A DNA stretch of 64,000 nt from an uncultured Dorea sp. (GCA_910584095.1 CAJTYU010000007.1:1-64000), one strand, 5' to 3'; positions 51,427-60,677 are shown, counted from the stretch's first letter. Made by a program: numbers and translations. Notes: generated from the sequence alone by a model not told the origin.

Positions 51427-52266
51427 CTACTTTATCGCTGCCCTGACACAATTATACATGAGCATGGCGATTGTCATCGGCCCCACGCCTCCCGGTACCG
51501 GAGTAATTGCCGATACCTTATCCTTTACATTTTCAAAATCTACATCTCCGCAGAGTTTATTCTCTGCATTTCTATGCATTCCCACATCAATTACAACGGC
51601 TCTGTCTTTTATATAATCGCTGGTAATATACTTAGGCTTTCCGATTGCTACCACAAGAATATCTGCCCTTTTGGCAACTTCCTTTAGGTTTCGCGTACGG
51701 GAATGGGCGACGGTTACCGTCCCATTCTCGCGCAAAAGCAGGATAGACATAGGTTTTCCTACGATATTGCTCCTGCCGATCACCACACATTCTTTTCCAG
51801 CAATTTCAATACCGGAACGCTTCAAAAGCTGAATCACGCCCGCCGGGGTACAGGATACAAATCCCTCTTCTCCAATACACAGACGCCCCATGCTCTCCGG
51901 ATGAAAACCGTCCACGTCCTTATCCGGGGAAATCGCCCGGATAACAACGTCCGCGTCAATATGTCCCGGAAGCGGAAGCTGGACCAAAATTCCATTTACC
52001 CTATCGTCGGCATTCAGCTTTTCCACCAAATCTAGAAGCTCTCTCTGCGTGGTTTCTTCTGGAAGTTCATAAGCTAAAGACTCGATCCCCACATATGCGC
52101 AGGCTTTCTTTTTATTATTTACATAGATAGAGGATGCCGGATCATTTCCCACTTGAATCACCGCAAGGCAGATGCTAACGCCATCGTCTTTCAGATTCTG
52201 AACCTTTTCCTTTAATTCATCCTTTATCTCAGCAGATATTTTCTTTCCGTCAATCAACTGTGGCAT
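51427..52266 (-). CDS. folD: FolD, methylenetetrahydrofolate dehydrogenase/cyclohydrolase
   Basis: FolD interconverts methylene-, methenyl- and formyl-tetrahydrofolate using NADP or NAD. The 279-residue protein has the catalytic lysine region YVNNKKKACAYVGI, QLPLPGHID and the dinucleotide site VVIGRSNIVGKPM. The C-terminal PVPGGVGPMTIAML is diagnostic. It lies 12 bases after fhs, so two consecutive one-carbon enzymes are coexpressed. Confidence 0.98.
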   Translation of the reverse strand: MPQLIDGKKISAEIKDELKEKVQNLKDDGVSICLAVIQVGNDPASSIYVNNKKKACAYVGIESLAYELPEETTQRELLDLVEKLNADDRVNGILVQLPLPGHIDADVVIRAISPDKDVDGFHPESMGRLCIGEEGFVSCTPAGVIQLLKRSGIEIAGKECVVIGRSNIVGKPMSILLLRENGTVTVAHSRTRNLKEVAKRADILVVAIGKPKYITSDYIKDRAVVIDVGMHRNAENKLCGDVDFENVKDKVSAITPVPGGVGPMTIAMLMYNCVRAAIK

Positions 52267-52278
52267 AATTTACTCCTT

Positions 52279-53949
52279 TTAAAACAATCCGGTAATCTTC
52301 CCATCCTCTGACACATCAATCCCATTGGCAGCCGGAACTTTAGGCAAGCCCGGCATTGTCATGATCGCCCCTGTCAGCGCAACCACAAATCCTGCTCCTG
52401 CACTCACATATACTTCACGGATATGAATATCAAAGTTTTCGGGCCTTCCCAGCTTCTTTGCATCGTCAGACAGAGAATACTGGTTCTTTGCCATACAAAC
52501 CGGAAGATTTCCAAAGCCAAGGCTCTCGATTTTTGCAAGCTGTTTCTCTGCCGCCGATTCATAAATCACACCCTTTGCCCCGTAAATTTCACGGGAAATA
52601 GTTTCAATCTTTTCTTTCAGAGCGGCTTCATCTTCATAGAGCGTATGGAAATGGCTCTCCTTGTTCTCCAGCGTCTCCAAAACTTTCTCTGCAAGCGCGA
52701 TTCCGCCTTCGCCTCCCTTTTCCCAAACTTCGGAAAGTGCAAACTCGCAGCCTCTCTCCTCGCAGAATCTCCGAATATACTCATTCTCCGCTTCTGTATC
52801 GGAAACAAAGGAATTTAAAGTCACGACAACCGGAACGTCATATTTCTGAATATTTTCAATATGTTTCTCAAGATTCACGATTCCTTTCGCCAGCGCCTCA
52901 AGATTCTCATGGGAAAGCTCTGCTTTGGGTACGCCCCCGTTATACTTCAGCGCCCGGACTGTTGCTACCAGCACGACTGCATCCGGCTTTAATCCAGCCT
53001 TCCGGCACTTAATGTCCAGAAACTTTTCCGCGCCAAGGTCGGCGCCGAAGCCAGCCTCTGTAATCGTAATATCTGCAAGCTTTAATGCCATCTTGGTTGC
53101 GCGCACGCTGTTGCACCCATGCGCAATATTAGCAAAAGGTCCTCCGTGTACCAGAGCGGGAGTATGCTCCAGCGTCTGGATCAGGTTCGGCTTGATCGCA
53201 TCCTTCAAAAGCGCAGTCATAGCTCCGGTAGCATGTAACTGCTCTGCCGTCACCGGCTCGCCTTTGAAATTGTAGGCGACAATAATACGTCCCAGACGCT
53301 CTTTCAAATCATGGATATCGTCTGCAAGGCAGAGAATCGCCATAATCTCGGATGCTACAGTAATGACAAAATGGTCTTCCCTCACCATACCATCCATCTT
53401 ATTGCCAAGACCTACTACAATATTTCTAAGGTTTCGGTCATTCATATCCAGACAGCGTTTCCACACTACCTGCCTTGGATCGATGCCAAGCTCGTTGCCC
53501 TGTTGAATATGATTGTCAAGAAGCGCCGCCAGCAGGTTATTAGCAGAAGTTATTGCATGAAAATCCCCGGTAAAATGAAGATTCAAATCTTCCATCGGTA
53601 CAACCTGCGCATACCCGCCTCCTGCAGCTCCTCCCTTTATCCCAAAACACGGTCCCAGAGAAGGCTCCCTCAGAGCGATAACAGCTTTTTTGTTCAGCTT
53701 AGCCATCGCCTGTCCGAGTCCTACTGTTGTAGTGGTCTTTCCCTCGCCTGCCGGAGTCGGATTAATCGCTGTTACCAGCACCAATTTCCCATTCGGATTA
53801 TCTTTTGTCTTCTCATAGACCTCATCCGACAGCTTAGCCTTATATTTCCCATAGAACTCCAGATCCTCTTCCGAAATTCCGAGGGATGCGGCAACATCCT
53901 TAATATGAATCATACTGGCTTCCTGAGCAATTTGAATATCTGATTTCAT
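52279..53949 (-). CDS. fhs: Formate--tetrahydrofolate ligase
   Basis: Fhs makes formyl-tetrahydrofolate from formate, ATP and tetrahydrofolate. The ATP loop is PTPAGEGKTTTTVGLGQA; other signatures are EPSLGPCFGIKGGAAGGG and HGGPFANIAHGCNS. The start at 53949 (MKSDIQIA) follows a purine-rich GAGGAAAG; the frame is open 22 codons further without similarity. Length (556) is standard. With folD it supplies one-carbon units for purines and, in acetogens, the Wood-Ljungdahl methyl branch, but no other branch genes are seen here. Confidence 0.98.
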   Translation of the reverse strand: MKSDIQIAQEASMIHIKDVAASLGISEEDLEFYGKYKAKLSDEVYEKTKDNPNGKLVLVTAINPTPAGEGKTTTTVGLGQAMAKLNKKAVIALREPSLGPCFGIKGGAAGGGYAQVVPMEDLNLHFTGDFHAITSANNLLAALLDNHIQQGNELGIDPRQVVWKRCLDMNDRNLRNIVVGLGNKMDGMVREDHFVITVASEIMAILCLADDIHDLKERLGRIIVAYNFKGEPVTAEQLHATGAMTALLKDAIKPNLIQTLEHTPALVHGGPFANIAHGCNSVRATKMALKLADITITEAGFGADLGAEKFLDIKCRKAGLKPDAVVLVATVRALKYNGGVPKAELSHENLEALAKGIVNLEKHIENIQKYDVPVVVTLNSFVSDTEAENEYIRRFCEERGCEFALSEVWEKGGEGGIALAEKVLETLENKESHFHTLYEDEAALKEKIETISREIYGAKGVIYESAAEKQLAKIESLGFGNLPVCMAKNQYSLSDDAKKLGRPENFDIHIREVYVSAGAGFVVALTGAIMTMPGLPKVPAANGIDVSEDGKITGLF

Positions 53950-53998
53950 CTTTCCTCTGTCCTTTCTATGAATACTTGTCTGCTTTTCCCTTCTAAAT

Positions 53999-56470
53999 CT
54001 ATGTATTCTCCTCAACGTAGGCTTGGAATTCCTCCATTGACATTAATACCTTTCTCGGTTTCGTGCCTTCTTCCGGTCCCACAACGCCCGCTTCGCAGAG
54101 CTGGTCCATAATTCTTGCGGCACGGTTAAACCCAATCCGGAACATCCTCTGGAGCATCCCGATTGATGCTTTCTCTTTCTCTATAATAAACTTTCCCGCC
54201 TCTTCAAAATAAGCGTCCTGGCTATTTGCGCCTGATGCATCGCCCCCAGCGGACTGCAGGTTTCCGGCTGCGCTGGAATTAACCTGCTCAGTCACTTCCT
54301 CGCTGTAGGAAACATCTCCGTTGGTATCCCTCAGGAAATCTACCACGCTCTGCACCTCTTTGTCGGACACAAACGCTCCCTGTACCCGGGCGGGCTTCTG
54401 ATAGCCGCTGGGATAAAAGAGCATATCTCCTTTGCCAAGGAGCTTCTCTGCGCCATTCATATCGATAATGGTTCTGGAATCTACTCCAGAAGACACTGAA
54501 AACGCGATTCTCGACGGCATATTTGCTTTGATTAGTCCAGTAATGACATTCACAGAAGGTCTCTGCGTAGCAATTACAAGATGGATTCCTGCAGCCCGGG
54601 CAAGCTGCGCCAGACGGCAGATGGCATCCTCCACATCTCCCGGCGCCACCATCATAAGATCTGCAAGCTCATCCACAATAATAACAATCTGCGGCATTTT
54701 TACAGGCTTATTGCCGTTCTCATCCGGTTTCATACTCTCTGCCTTGTCATTATAGCCCTTCATATCCCGGACCTGATGCTGTGCAAACATCTGATAACGC
54801 CTCATCATCTCAGTAACCGCCCAGTTTAAGGCCCCGGCAGCCTTCTTAGGATCTGTAACTACCGGAATCATCAAATGCGGAATTCCATTATATACACTAA
54901 GCTCAACCACCTTCGGGTCAATCATGATTAATTTAACCTCATCCGGCGCCGCTTTATAGAGAATACTTATAATTAACGTATTAATACACACCGATTTTCC
55001 GGAGCCGGTAGCTCCAGCCACCAGAAGATGAGGCATCTTTGCAATATCCGTCACTACCGTCCTGCCGCCGATATCCTTTCCCGCAGCAAAGGATATCTTG
55101 GACTTACTCTCCTTAAATTCCCGTGTTTCTAACAGGTCCCGGAGCATTACTGTAGAATTTTCTTTATTTGGAACCTCTATACCCACAGCCGCCTTTCCCG
55201 GAATCGGCGCTTCGATACGGATGTCCGAAGCTGCAAGGTTCAGTTTAATATCGTCTGCAAGACCGACAATCTTGCTGACTTTTACGCCCTGCTCCGGCTG
55301 AAGTTCATATCTGGTAACGGAAGGTCCGCAGCTTACATTCGTAATGGTAACCTTCACGCCAAAGCTTTGAAGCGTATTCTGCAGCTTCATAGCCGTCTCC
55401 TTTAATACTGCGTCCGAATCGCCGCCCGCTTTCTTTCCCCGCTTTAGCAGCGATATCGGTGGGATCTTATACTCTTTTCCGCATGTCTCCTGCCCCTCCT
55501 TCGATGCCTTTTCAATATCAGCCGTCTGTCTTGCAAGCTCATCCGGATCAGCCTTTGCCGTCTGTCTGCGGGCAGATACATCCTGCTGTTTTTGCTCTGC
55601 CGGTTCTTGTTCTATAGAAGGCTCCGCAAATGCCTCCGTCTCTTCCGTCTCCGGCGCCGCGGCGCGGTTAATTACAAATTCAGGCTGTCTCTTCTCAGGC
55701 TGCGCTGCCTCTTCTGGCATCTCCGGTTCCGGTATCGGTTCCTTCACAACAGCTCTTTTTTTCTCATGGATTTCCTGAGGCGCCTTAATCTCCCGTACTT
55801 CCGGGGACTTCTTTGCAAGCGTAGTGTCAAAGGAGACTCCTTCTACATGCCGGTCTTTCCTTCTGGTACGGTTCTGCTCCTTTGACGCCAGTTCCCTCTT
55901 TCGAAGTTCCTGACGCTCTCTGGTCACTTCCCTTCGTCTGACAGTTTCCTCTTTTGCCTTGCTGTATGCCTTGCCGCTCTGCTTTTTTACACCTTTTAAA
56001 ACAGATTTACCGGTTATTACTACCACGCAGATAATCATGCAGATTGTAATCACCACATATGTACCGATAACACCCAGCGCCGGTGTCATCACAGACGTAA
56101 GAGTCTCTCCAAGGGATCCTCCCGCTCTTGAAATCATCTCAAACATACTGCAGATCAGCACAAACAGAATAATTACAGCCGCCGCCTTCACATAAGCAGA
56201 TACATTCTGTTTATTGGATATGGTAAACGCCGTCAACCCGAAAAGCAGGAACGGAAACAGGTATACCCCCGCGCCGAACGCTTCCATAAGCAGGGATGAG
56301 ACGGCATCTCCCACACTGCCGCCAAACCCAAAATTACTAATCAGCAGTAAGATGCTGACAGCAAGCGTCACCCAGATAATAATCTCATCAAATACAAAAC
56401 TTTCTCCCGAATTATTTACTGTCTTCTTCGTCTTTTTCGAACTGTTTCTCTTCTTAGACTTCGAAGCCAT
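53999..56470 (-). CDS. FtsK/SpoIIIE DNA translocase
   Basis: A hexameric DNA pump used in chromosome segregation at division or into the forespore. The 823-residue protein has about four N-terminal membrane segments (30-175), a charged linker with many Glu, Lys and Pro (about 180-350), the motor with Walker A GATGSGKS and Walker B IVIIVDELADLMM, and a C-terminal winged-helix gamma domain (about 755-815, IGMLQRMFRIGFNRAARIMD). Whether it is FtsK or SpoIIIE needs comparison with paralogues. A near-consensus promoter with a palindrome precedes it. Confidence 0.96.
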   Translation of the reverse strand: MASKSKKRNSSKKTKKTVNNSGESFVFDEIIIWVTLAVSILLLISNFGFGGSVGDAVSSLLMEAFGAGVYLFPFLLFGLTAFTISNKQNVSAYVKAAAVIILFVLICSMFEMISRAGGSLGETLTSVMTPALGVIGTYVVITICMIICVVVITGKSVLKGVKKQSGKAYSKAKEETVRRREVTRERQELRKRELASKEQNRTRRKDRHVEGVSFDTTLAKKSPEVREIKAPQEIHEKKRAVVKEPIPEPEMPEEAAQPEKRQPEFVINRAAAPETEETEAFAEPSIEQEPAEQKQQDVSARRQTAKADPDELARQTADIEKASKEGQETCGKEYKIPPISLLKRGKKAGGDSDAVLKETAMKLQNTLQSFGVKVTITNVSCGPSVTRYELQPEQGVKVSKIVGLADDIKLNLAASDIRIEAPIPGKAAVGIEVPNKENSTVMLRDLLETREFKESKSKISFAAGKDIGGRTVVTDIAKMPHLLVAGATGSGKSVCINTLIISILYKAAPDEVKLIMIDPKVVELSVYNGIPHLMIPVVTDPKKAAGALNWAVTEMMRRYQMFAQHQVRDMKGYNDKAESMKPDENGNKPVKMPQIVIIVDELADLMMVAPGDVEDAICRLAQLARAAGIHLVIATQRPSVNVITGLIKANMPSRIAFSVSSGVDSRTIIDMNGAEKLLGKGDMLFYPSGYQKPARVQGAFVSDKEVQSVVDFLRDTNGDVSYSEEVTEQVNSSAAGNLQSAGGDASGANSQDAYFEEAGKFIIEKEKASIGMLQRMFRIGFNRAARIMDQLCEAGVVGPEEGTKPRKVLMSMEEFQAYVEENT

Positions 56471-56525
56471 AATATTCCCCCTTATCCTATCGTTTGTGTC
56501 TTATATGCGCAAAGCATAAATACAC

Positions 56526-56565
56526 ATACTAGACCTAGTATAGCATTTTTAAAAGGGACTGTCAT
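56526..56565 (-). promoter_or_regulatory. ftsK promoter with overlapping palindrome
   Basis: Minus-strand ATGACA (56560-56565) and TATACT (56537-56542) are 17 bases apart, each 5 of 6 to consensus. The 16-base sequence ATACTAGACCTAGTAT (56526-56541), a palindrome with 7-base arms and a 2-base centre, overlaps the -10 and would be well placed for a repressor. Confidence 0.65.
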
Positions 56566-56574
56566 CATTTATAT

Positions 56575-57318
56575 TCATCTATTTCTATATTTTTCATCAA
56601 TCATTTCATGCAATTTGCACAATGCGTCGCTCATTCCCCCTACTTCGTCAATCAATCCTTCCTTTACCGCTTCATCCCCTTCCAAAAGCGTCCCAACATC
56701 CTTTACAAGCTGAGTCGGATTCAACATTAATTTTTCAATTCTCTCTTTGGTCATCTTGGAATGCTTTGCGAGAAAACTAGTAATCCGATCCTGCGTTTTC
56801 TCCATATTCCGAAAGCTCTGCATCACGCCGATAAACATCCCGTTAGAGCGCACAGGATGAATAATCATAGTCCCGCTTGGAACAATAAAAGAATAATTTG
56901 CCGACACAGCCAGCGGCCCCCCGATGGAATGGCTTCCTCCAAGTACGAGAGACACGGTAGGTTTGCTTAAAGACGCGATCATCTCCGCGATGGAAAGCCC
57001 GGCTTCCACATCGCCGCCAAGCGTATTCAAAAGAATCAGCAGACCGTCGATTTCATCGCTGTCCTCAATTTCTGCCAGCATTGGAAGCAGATGCTCATAT
57101 TTGGTTGCCTTCGTATTTCCGCTTACCGCTTCGTGTCCTTCAATCTCCCCGATAATGGTAATTAGTTTGATTCTGTGTTTCGATGAATTTTCTTCTAGAT
57201 TCACCGTACCCATTTCTTTAATCTGATCATTCTTTTTTTCGTCTGCTTCTGCGGCCTGCCCGTCCCGTCCCGTTCTGGTCCGGCGGCAGTCCTTCCTTTC
57301 ATCATAATCCATATACAT
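56575..57318 (-). CDS. ClpP-like serine protease, TepA family
   Basis: A 247-residue protein of the ClpP/crotonase fold, resembling B. subtilis TepA (YmfB), linked to protein translocation or degradation of translocated material. The expected catalytic serine lies in GGSHSIGG and the histidine in MIIHPVRS; a polar N-terminal tail of about 50 residues precedes the fold. It differs from housekeeping ClpP, so a role with Clp ATPases is not assured. GGAGG lies 9 bases before the ATG but within the 3' arm of a stable hairpin. TepA upstream of ftsK matches Bacillus gene order. Confidence 0.85.
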   Translation of the reverse strand: MYMDYDERKDCRRTRTGRDGQAAEADEKKNDQIKEMGTVNLEENSSKHRIKLITIIGEIEGHEAVSGNTKATKYEHLLPMLAEIEDSDEIDGLLILLNTLGGDVEAGLSIAEMIASLSKPTVSLVLGGSHSIGGPLAVSANYSFIVPSGTMIIHPVRSNGMFIGVMQSFRNMEKTQDRITSFLAKHSKMTKERIEKLMLNPTQLVKDVGTLLEGDEAVKEGLIDEVGGMSDALCKLHEMIDEKYRNR

Positions 57319-57323
57319 TAAGA

Positions 57324-57355
57324 AACACCTCCATACGCTTTAGTATGGAAGTGTT
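57324..57355 (-). promoter_or_regulatory. Hairpin sequestering the tepA-like ribosome-binding site
   Basis: On the minus strand 13-base arms (57343-57355 with 57324-57336) pair completely with one G-T wobble around a 6-base loop. The 3' arm contains the GGAGG of the tepA-like gene. The following sequence is only mildly T-rich, so it may be a weak terminator of metY or a translational control element. Confidence 0.6.
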
Positions 57356-57364
57356 TATCTAAAA

Positions 57365-58645
57365 TTATACCTGAATTAAAGCCTGCTCTACATCTGCAAT
57401 AATATCATCCACATTTTCAAGCCCTACGCTGAAACGGATCAGATCCGGTTTAACACCCGCCTCTAAGAGTTCCTTATCATTCATCTGACGGTGGGTATGG
57501 CTTGCCGGATGCAGCACGCAGCTTCTTGCATCTGCGACATGGGTGACAATCGCTACCATTTTCAGACTGTCCATCATCTTGACAGACGCAGCCCTTCCTC
57601 CTTTCAGTCCAAAAGTCAGGACTCCGCAGGTGCCGCCCGGCATATATTTCTGTCCAAGTTCATAGTATGGATCCCCTTTAAGACCCGGATAATTTACCCA
57701 TGCAACCTTCTCGTGATTCTTTAGATATCCGGCCACTGTCAGTGCGTTCTCACAGTGTCTCGGCACCCGCAGATGAAGAGTCTCCAATCCCAGATTCAGA
57801 AGAAATGCATTCTGAGGAGACTGGATTGAACCTAGATCTCTCATCAGCTGCGCAGTTGCTTTCGTGATATAGGCCCCTTTTCCAAACTTCTGCGTATAAA
57901 CAATTCCATGATAGGTCTCGTCCGGCGTTGTAAGCCCGGCGAATTTCTTACCGTACGCCTCCCAGTCAAAATTCCCGCTGTCTACAATTGCGCCGCCGAC
58001 ACAGGCCGCATGTCCGTCCATATATTTGGTCGTAGAATGAATGACAATATCTGCCCCCCATTCAAAAGGTCTGCAGTTAATCGGAGTCGCAAAGGTATTA
58101 TCCACAATAAAAGGCACGCCATGGGCATGCGCCGCTCCTGCAAATTTCTCAAAGTCAAGCACAACCAGCGCCGGATTGGCAATGGATTCTCCGAACACCG
58201 CCTTTGTGTTTTCTTTAAAAGCAGCATTCAGCTCTTCCTCGCTGCAGTCCGGATCTACAAAAGTTGCTTCAACGCCCATCTTCCTGACGGTATGGGCATA
58301 CAGATTGTAGGTTCCGCCATAAATCGCGGAAGCGCATACAATATGATCTCCCGCCTCGCAGATATTCATAATCGAATAGAAGCTTGCCGCCTGTCCGGAA
58401 GATGTAAGCATAGCCGCTACGCCGCCCTCCAGATCACAGATCTTGGCCGCTACTGCGTCATTGGTCGGGTTCTGCAGCCGCGTGTAAAAATATCCGCTGT
58501 CCTCCAAATCAAAAAGGCGGCCCATCTGATCGCTGCTGCTGTATTTGAACGTAGTACTCTGGTAAATTGGAAGCACTCTCGCCTCTCCATTGCCCGGCTC
58601 ATAACCGGACTGGATACATTTTGTTTCAATCCTATAATCGCTCAT
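57365..58645 (-). CDS. O-acetylhomoserine sulfhydrylase (MetY-type)
   Basis: A pyridoxal phosphate enzyme of the Cys/Met metabolism family that makes homocysteine from O-acetylhomoserine and sulfide. The PLP lysine lies in VIHSTTKYMDGH; other signatures are IYQSTTFKYSSSDQM and RLQNPTNDAVAAK. Length (426) matches MetY, longer than cystathionine synthases. It starts 11 bases after yebC, leaving no room for a SAM riboswitch in front; control would come from the yebC promoter or be absent. Confidence 0.93.
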   Translation of the reverse strand: MSDYRIETKCIQSGYEPGNGEARVLPIYQSTTFKYSSSDQMGRLFDLEDSGYFYTRLQNPTNDAVAAKICDLEGGVAAMLTSSGQAASFYSIMNICEAGDHIVCASAIYGGTYNLYAHTVRKMGVEATFVDPDCSEEELNAAFKENTKAVFGESIANPALVVLDFEKFAGAAHAHGVPFIVDNTFATPINCRPFEWGADIVIHSTTKYMDGHAACVGGAIVDSGNFDWEAYGKKFAGLTTPDETYHGIVYTQKFGKGAYITKATAQLMRDLGSIQSPQNAFLLNLGLETLHLRVPRHCENALTVAGYLKNHEKVAWVNYPGLKGDPYYELGQKYMPGGTCGVLTFGLKGGRAASVKMMDSLKMVAIVTHVADARSCVLHPASHTHRQMNDKELLEAGVKPDLIRFSVGLENVDDIIADVEQALIQV

Positions 58646-58656
58646 GTGACATCCTC

Positions 58657-59388
58657 CTACTCATCCCAATTGTGATATACATCCTGAACATCATCGTCAT
58701 CGTCCAAAAGATCCAGCGTTTTTTGAATATTCTGGATATCTTTCGGGTCGCTTAATTCCACATAGGTCTGCGGAATCATAGTAACCACCGCCGACGCCAT
58801 CTTAATGCCCGCTTCCTCTAAGACTTCTCTTACGCCGCTAAAATCCTCCGGAGCTGTCAAAATTTCAAAGCTGTCATCCTCCTCTGAAAAATCCTCTGCT
58901 CCTGCGTCCAGAGCCTGCATCATCAGGTCGTCCGCATCCCCCTCAAACTCTTCTTTATCAACGATAATCTGTCCCTTTTTATCAAACATGAAAGAAACGC
59001 ATCCCGGTGTTCCCACATTACCGTTTCCTTTGGTGAACGCGCTTTTTACATTGGATGCGGTACGGTTCTTATTATCTGTCAGCGTCTCTACAATAATCGC
59101 CGTGCCATTGGGTCCATAGCCTTCATATGTAATATGCTCATAATTGGCTGAAGAAGAATCTCCCGCCGCCTTTTTAATATTTCTCTCTATCGTATCATTG
59201 GGCATGTTATTGGACTTCGCCTTCGCAATTACATCCCTGAGCCTGCTGTTATTCGCCGGGTCCGCACTGCCGCCTTCCTTTACCGCCACTGCAAGTTCCT
59301 TGCCGATTTTAGTAAAAATCTTTCCTTTTGCGGCATCATTTTTCTCTTTTTTATGCTTAATGTTCGCAAATTTTGAATGTCCTGACAT
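58657..59388 (-). CDS. YebC/PmpR family (TACO1-like) regulator
   Basis: A 243-residue protein of the YebC family, long called transcriptional regulators and more recently linked to translation of proline-rich stretches. The N terminus MSGHSKFANIKHKKEKNDAAKGK is diagnostic (shown to residue 20 only: MSGHSKFANIKHKKEKNDAA); a KTAAGD-like KKAAGDSSS and the YEGYGPNG motif follow. The start at 59388 has AAGGAG 9 bases upstream; the frame is open 17 codons earlier. No ruvC or ruvAB genes follow, unlike in many bacteria; metY does instead. Confidence 0.95.
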   Translation of the reverse strand: MSGHSKFANIKHKKEKNDAAKGKIFTKIGKELAVAVKEGGSADPANNSRLRDVIAKAKSNNMPNDTIERNIKKAAGDSSSANYEHITYEGYGPNGTAIIVETLTDNKNRTASNVKSAFTKGNGNVGTPGCVSFMFDKKGQIIVDKEEFEGDADDLMMQALDAGAEDFSEEDDSFEILTAPEDFSGVREVLEEAGIKMASAVVTMIPQTYVELSDPKDIQNIQKTLDLLDDDDDVQDVYHNWDE

Positions 59389-59444
59389 CTCTTCTCTCTC
59401 CTTATCTCCTTTTTTCGTACACGTCTGATATTGTATCACGCATC

Positions 59445-60230
59445 CTAAAGTTTTTCAATCTTTACCGACTGAATTGCGTTATTGTCCACTTCCAGTACTG
59501 TAAAAAGATACCCCTCATACATTACCGTACAGCGCTCTTCTTCTCCCGGAATACGATCAAGCTGATGAATCAGGAAACCGTTCAGCGTCTCATACTCCTC
59601 TTTATCAAACTCTATGTTAAGAAGATCTCCCAGATCCTCCAGATCTGTAAACCCATTTACATCATAGGTTCCGTCTGCCCGAACTTCGATATCTTCTTCC
59701 TCCTCGTCATACTCGTCCATGATATTGCCTACGATTTCTTCCAGAATATCCTCCATAGCAACAAGTCCTGAAGTCTGCCCATATTCATCGATCACAATAG
59801 CAATGTGGTTCTTTTCTGCCTGCATCTCTTTAAACAGCCGGTCAATACTCTTTGTCTCCGGAATATATGCAACCGGTCTTATGTAATCGCCAAAATTTTT
59901 GATGGGGGCATTCCTGCTTCTTTCATCAAAATAGCAGGTCATAGCGTCCCGCAGGTGGATCGTCCCTACAATCTCGTCAATATCCTCATGATAAATCGGA
60001 AACCGGGAATGGGTTTCCTCAAGCATGAATCGAAGCGCTTTTTCCAATGGCTCATCTTCATCAATTGCAACAATATCTCTCCTGTGAGTCATGATATCCT
60101 TCGCGTCCTTATCCAGATATCTGACAATGTTGCGGATTAGCTTGGCAGCCTCGATTCCCGCCTGTTCCTCCTCTTTCTCTTCCTCCTGAAATATCTGCCT
60201 CATACGTTGAAACAAACTGCCGTCTTCCAT
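59445..60230 (-). CDS. CBS-pair and CorC/HlyC-domain protein lacking the membrane domain
   Basis: A 261-residue soluble protein with two CBS motifs (about 48-175: DIMTHRRDIVAIDEDE and IPETKSIDRLF) and a C-terminal transporter-associated domain (about 188-255, VRADGTYDVNGFTDLEDL). These modules normally follow a DUF21 membrane domain in TlyC/CorB-type proteins. Here the N terminus is only a short charged helix, so it is CorC-like, perhaps acting with a separate DUF21 or magnesium channel protein. AAAGGAG lies 8 bases before the ATG. Confidence 0.85.
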   Translation of the reverse strand: MEDGSLFQRMRQIFQEEEKEEEQAGIEAAKLIRNIVRYLDKDAKDIMTHRRDIVAIDEDEPLEKALRFMLEETHSRFPIYHEDIDEIVGTIHLRDAMTCYFDERSRNAPIKNFGDYIRPVAYIPETKSIDRLFKEMQAEKNHIAIVIDEYGQTSGLVAMEDILEEIVGNIMDEYDEEEEDIEVRADGTYDVNGFTDLEDLGDLLNIEFDKEEYETLNGFLIHQLDRIPGEEERCTVMYEGYLFTVLEVDNNAIQSVKIEKL

Positions 60231-60244
60231 CTTTTTAACTCCTT

Positions 60245-60592
60245 TTATGTATGAAGCTCCAGACTTACCCGGATTGCCTCATCAACCTTATTCATTAGTT
60301 CTCTGTCCAAATGTCCCACCATATCCTTTAGTCTCTGCTTATCAATGGTACGTATCTGCTCCAATAGTATCACTGAATCCTTCACAAGCTGACATCTTCT
60401 AGAATCAAGCTCAATATGGGTCGGGAGCTTTGCCTTATTCATTTTGGATGTAATTGCCGCACAGATAATGGTCGGACTATGCCGGTTCCCCGTATCGTTC
60501 TGTATCACCAGAACCGGCCTGACTCCTCCCTGCTCTGATCCAACTACCGGACTTAAATCTGCATAAAATATATCGCCGCGTCTAACCTGCAC
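60245..60592 (-). CDS. MazF/PemK-family endoribonuclease toxin
   Basis: A 115-residue MazF-like mRNA interferase, close in architecture to B. subtilis NdoA. The sequence opens MQVRRGDIFYADLSPVVGSE and continues with GGVRPVLVIQNDTGN, both diagnostic, and has the catalytic-region ICAAITSKMNKA. Translation starts at a GTG (60592). In Bacillus the antitoxin gene ndoAI lies between alr and ndoA; here only 85 bases separate them, with no open frame of antitoxin size. Confidence 0.93.
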   Translation of the reverse strand: MQVRRGDIFYADLSPVVGSEQGGVRPVLVIQNDTGNRHSPTIICAAITSKMNKAKLPTHIELDSRRCQLVKDSVILLEQIRTIDKQRLKDMVGHLDRELMNKVDEAIRVSLELHT

Positions 60593-60677
60593 TTTTGTTC
60601 ACACTCCGATTTTATAAGATAAAAGTATTATTTCCATCTTTCTCGGATGTATTCTGCACAGTTAAAAATTAATTACC

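Noticed and set aside
53311..53943. Plus-strand open frame of 210 codons opposite fhs
   Set aside because: Antisense to a highly conserved enzyme, with unprotein-like composition.
58646..58656. SAM riboswitch or T-box upstream of metY
   Set aside because: Only 11 bases separate yebC and metY, too few for any riboswitch.
57908..58675. Plus-strand open frame of 255 codons opposite metY
   Set aside because: A shadow of the metY reading frame with no family features; metY itself is clear.
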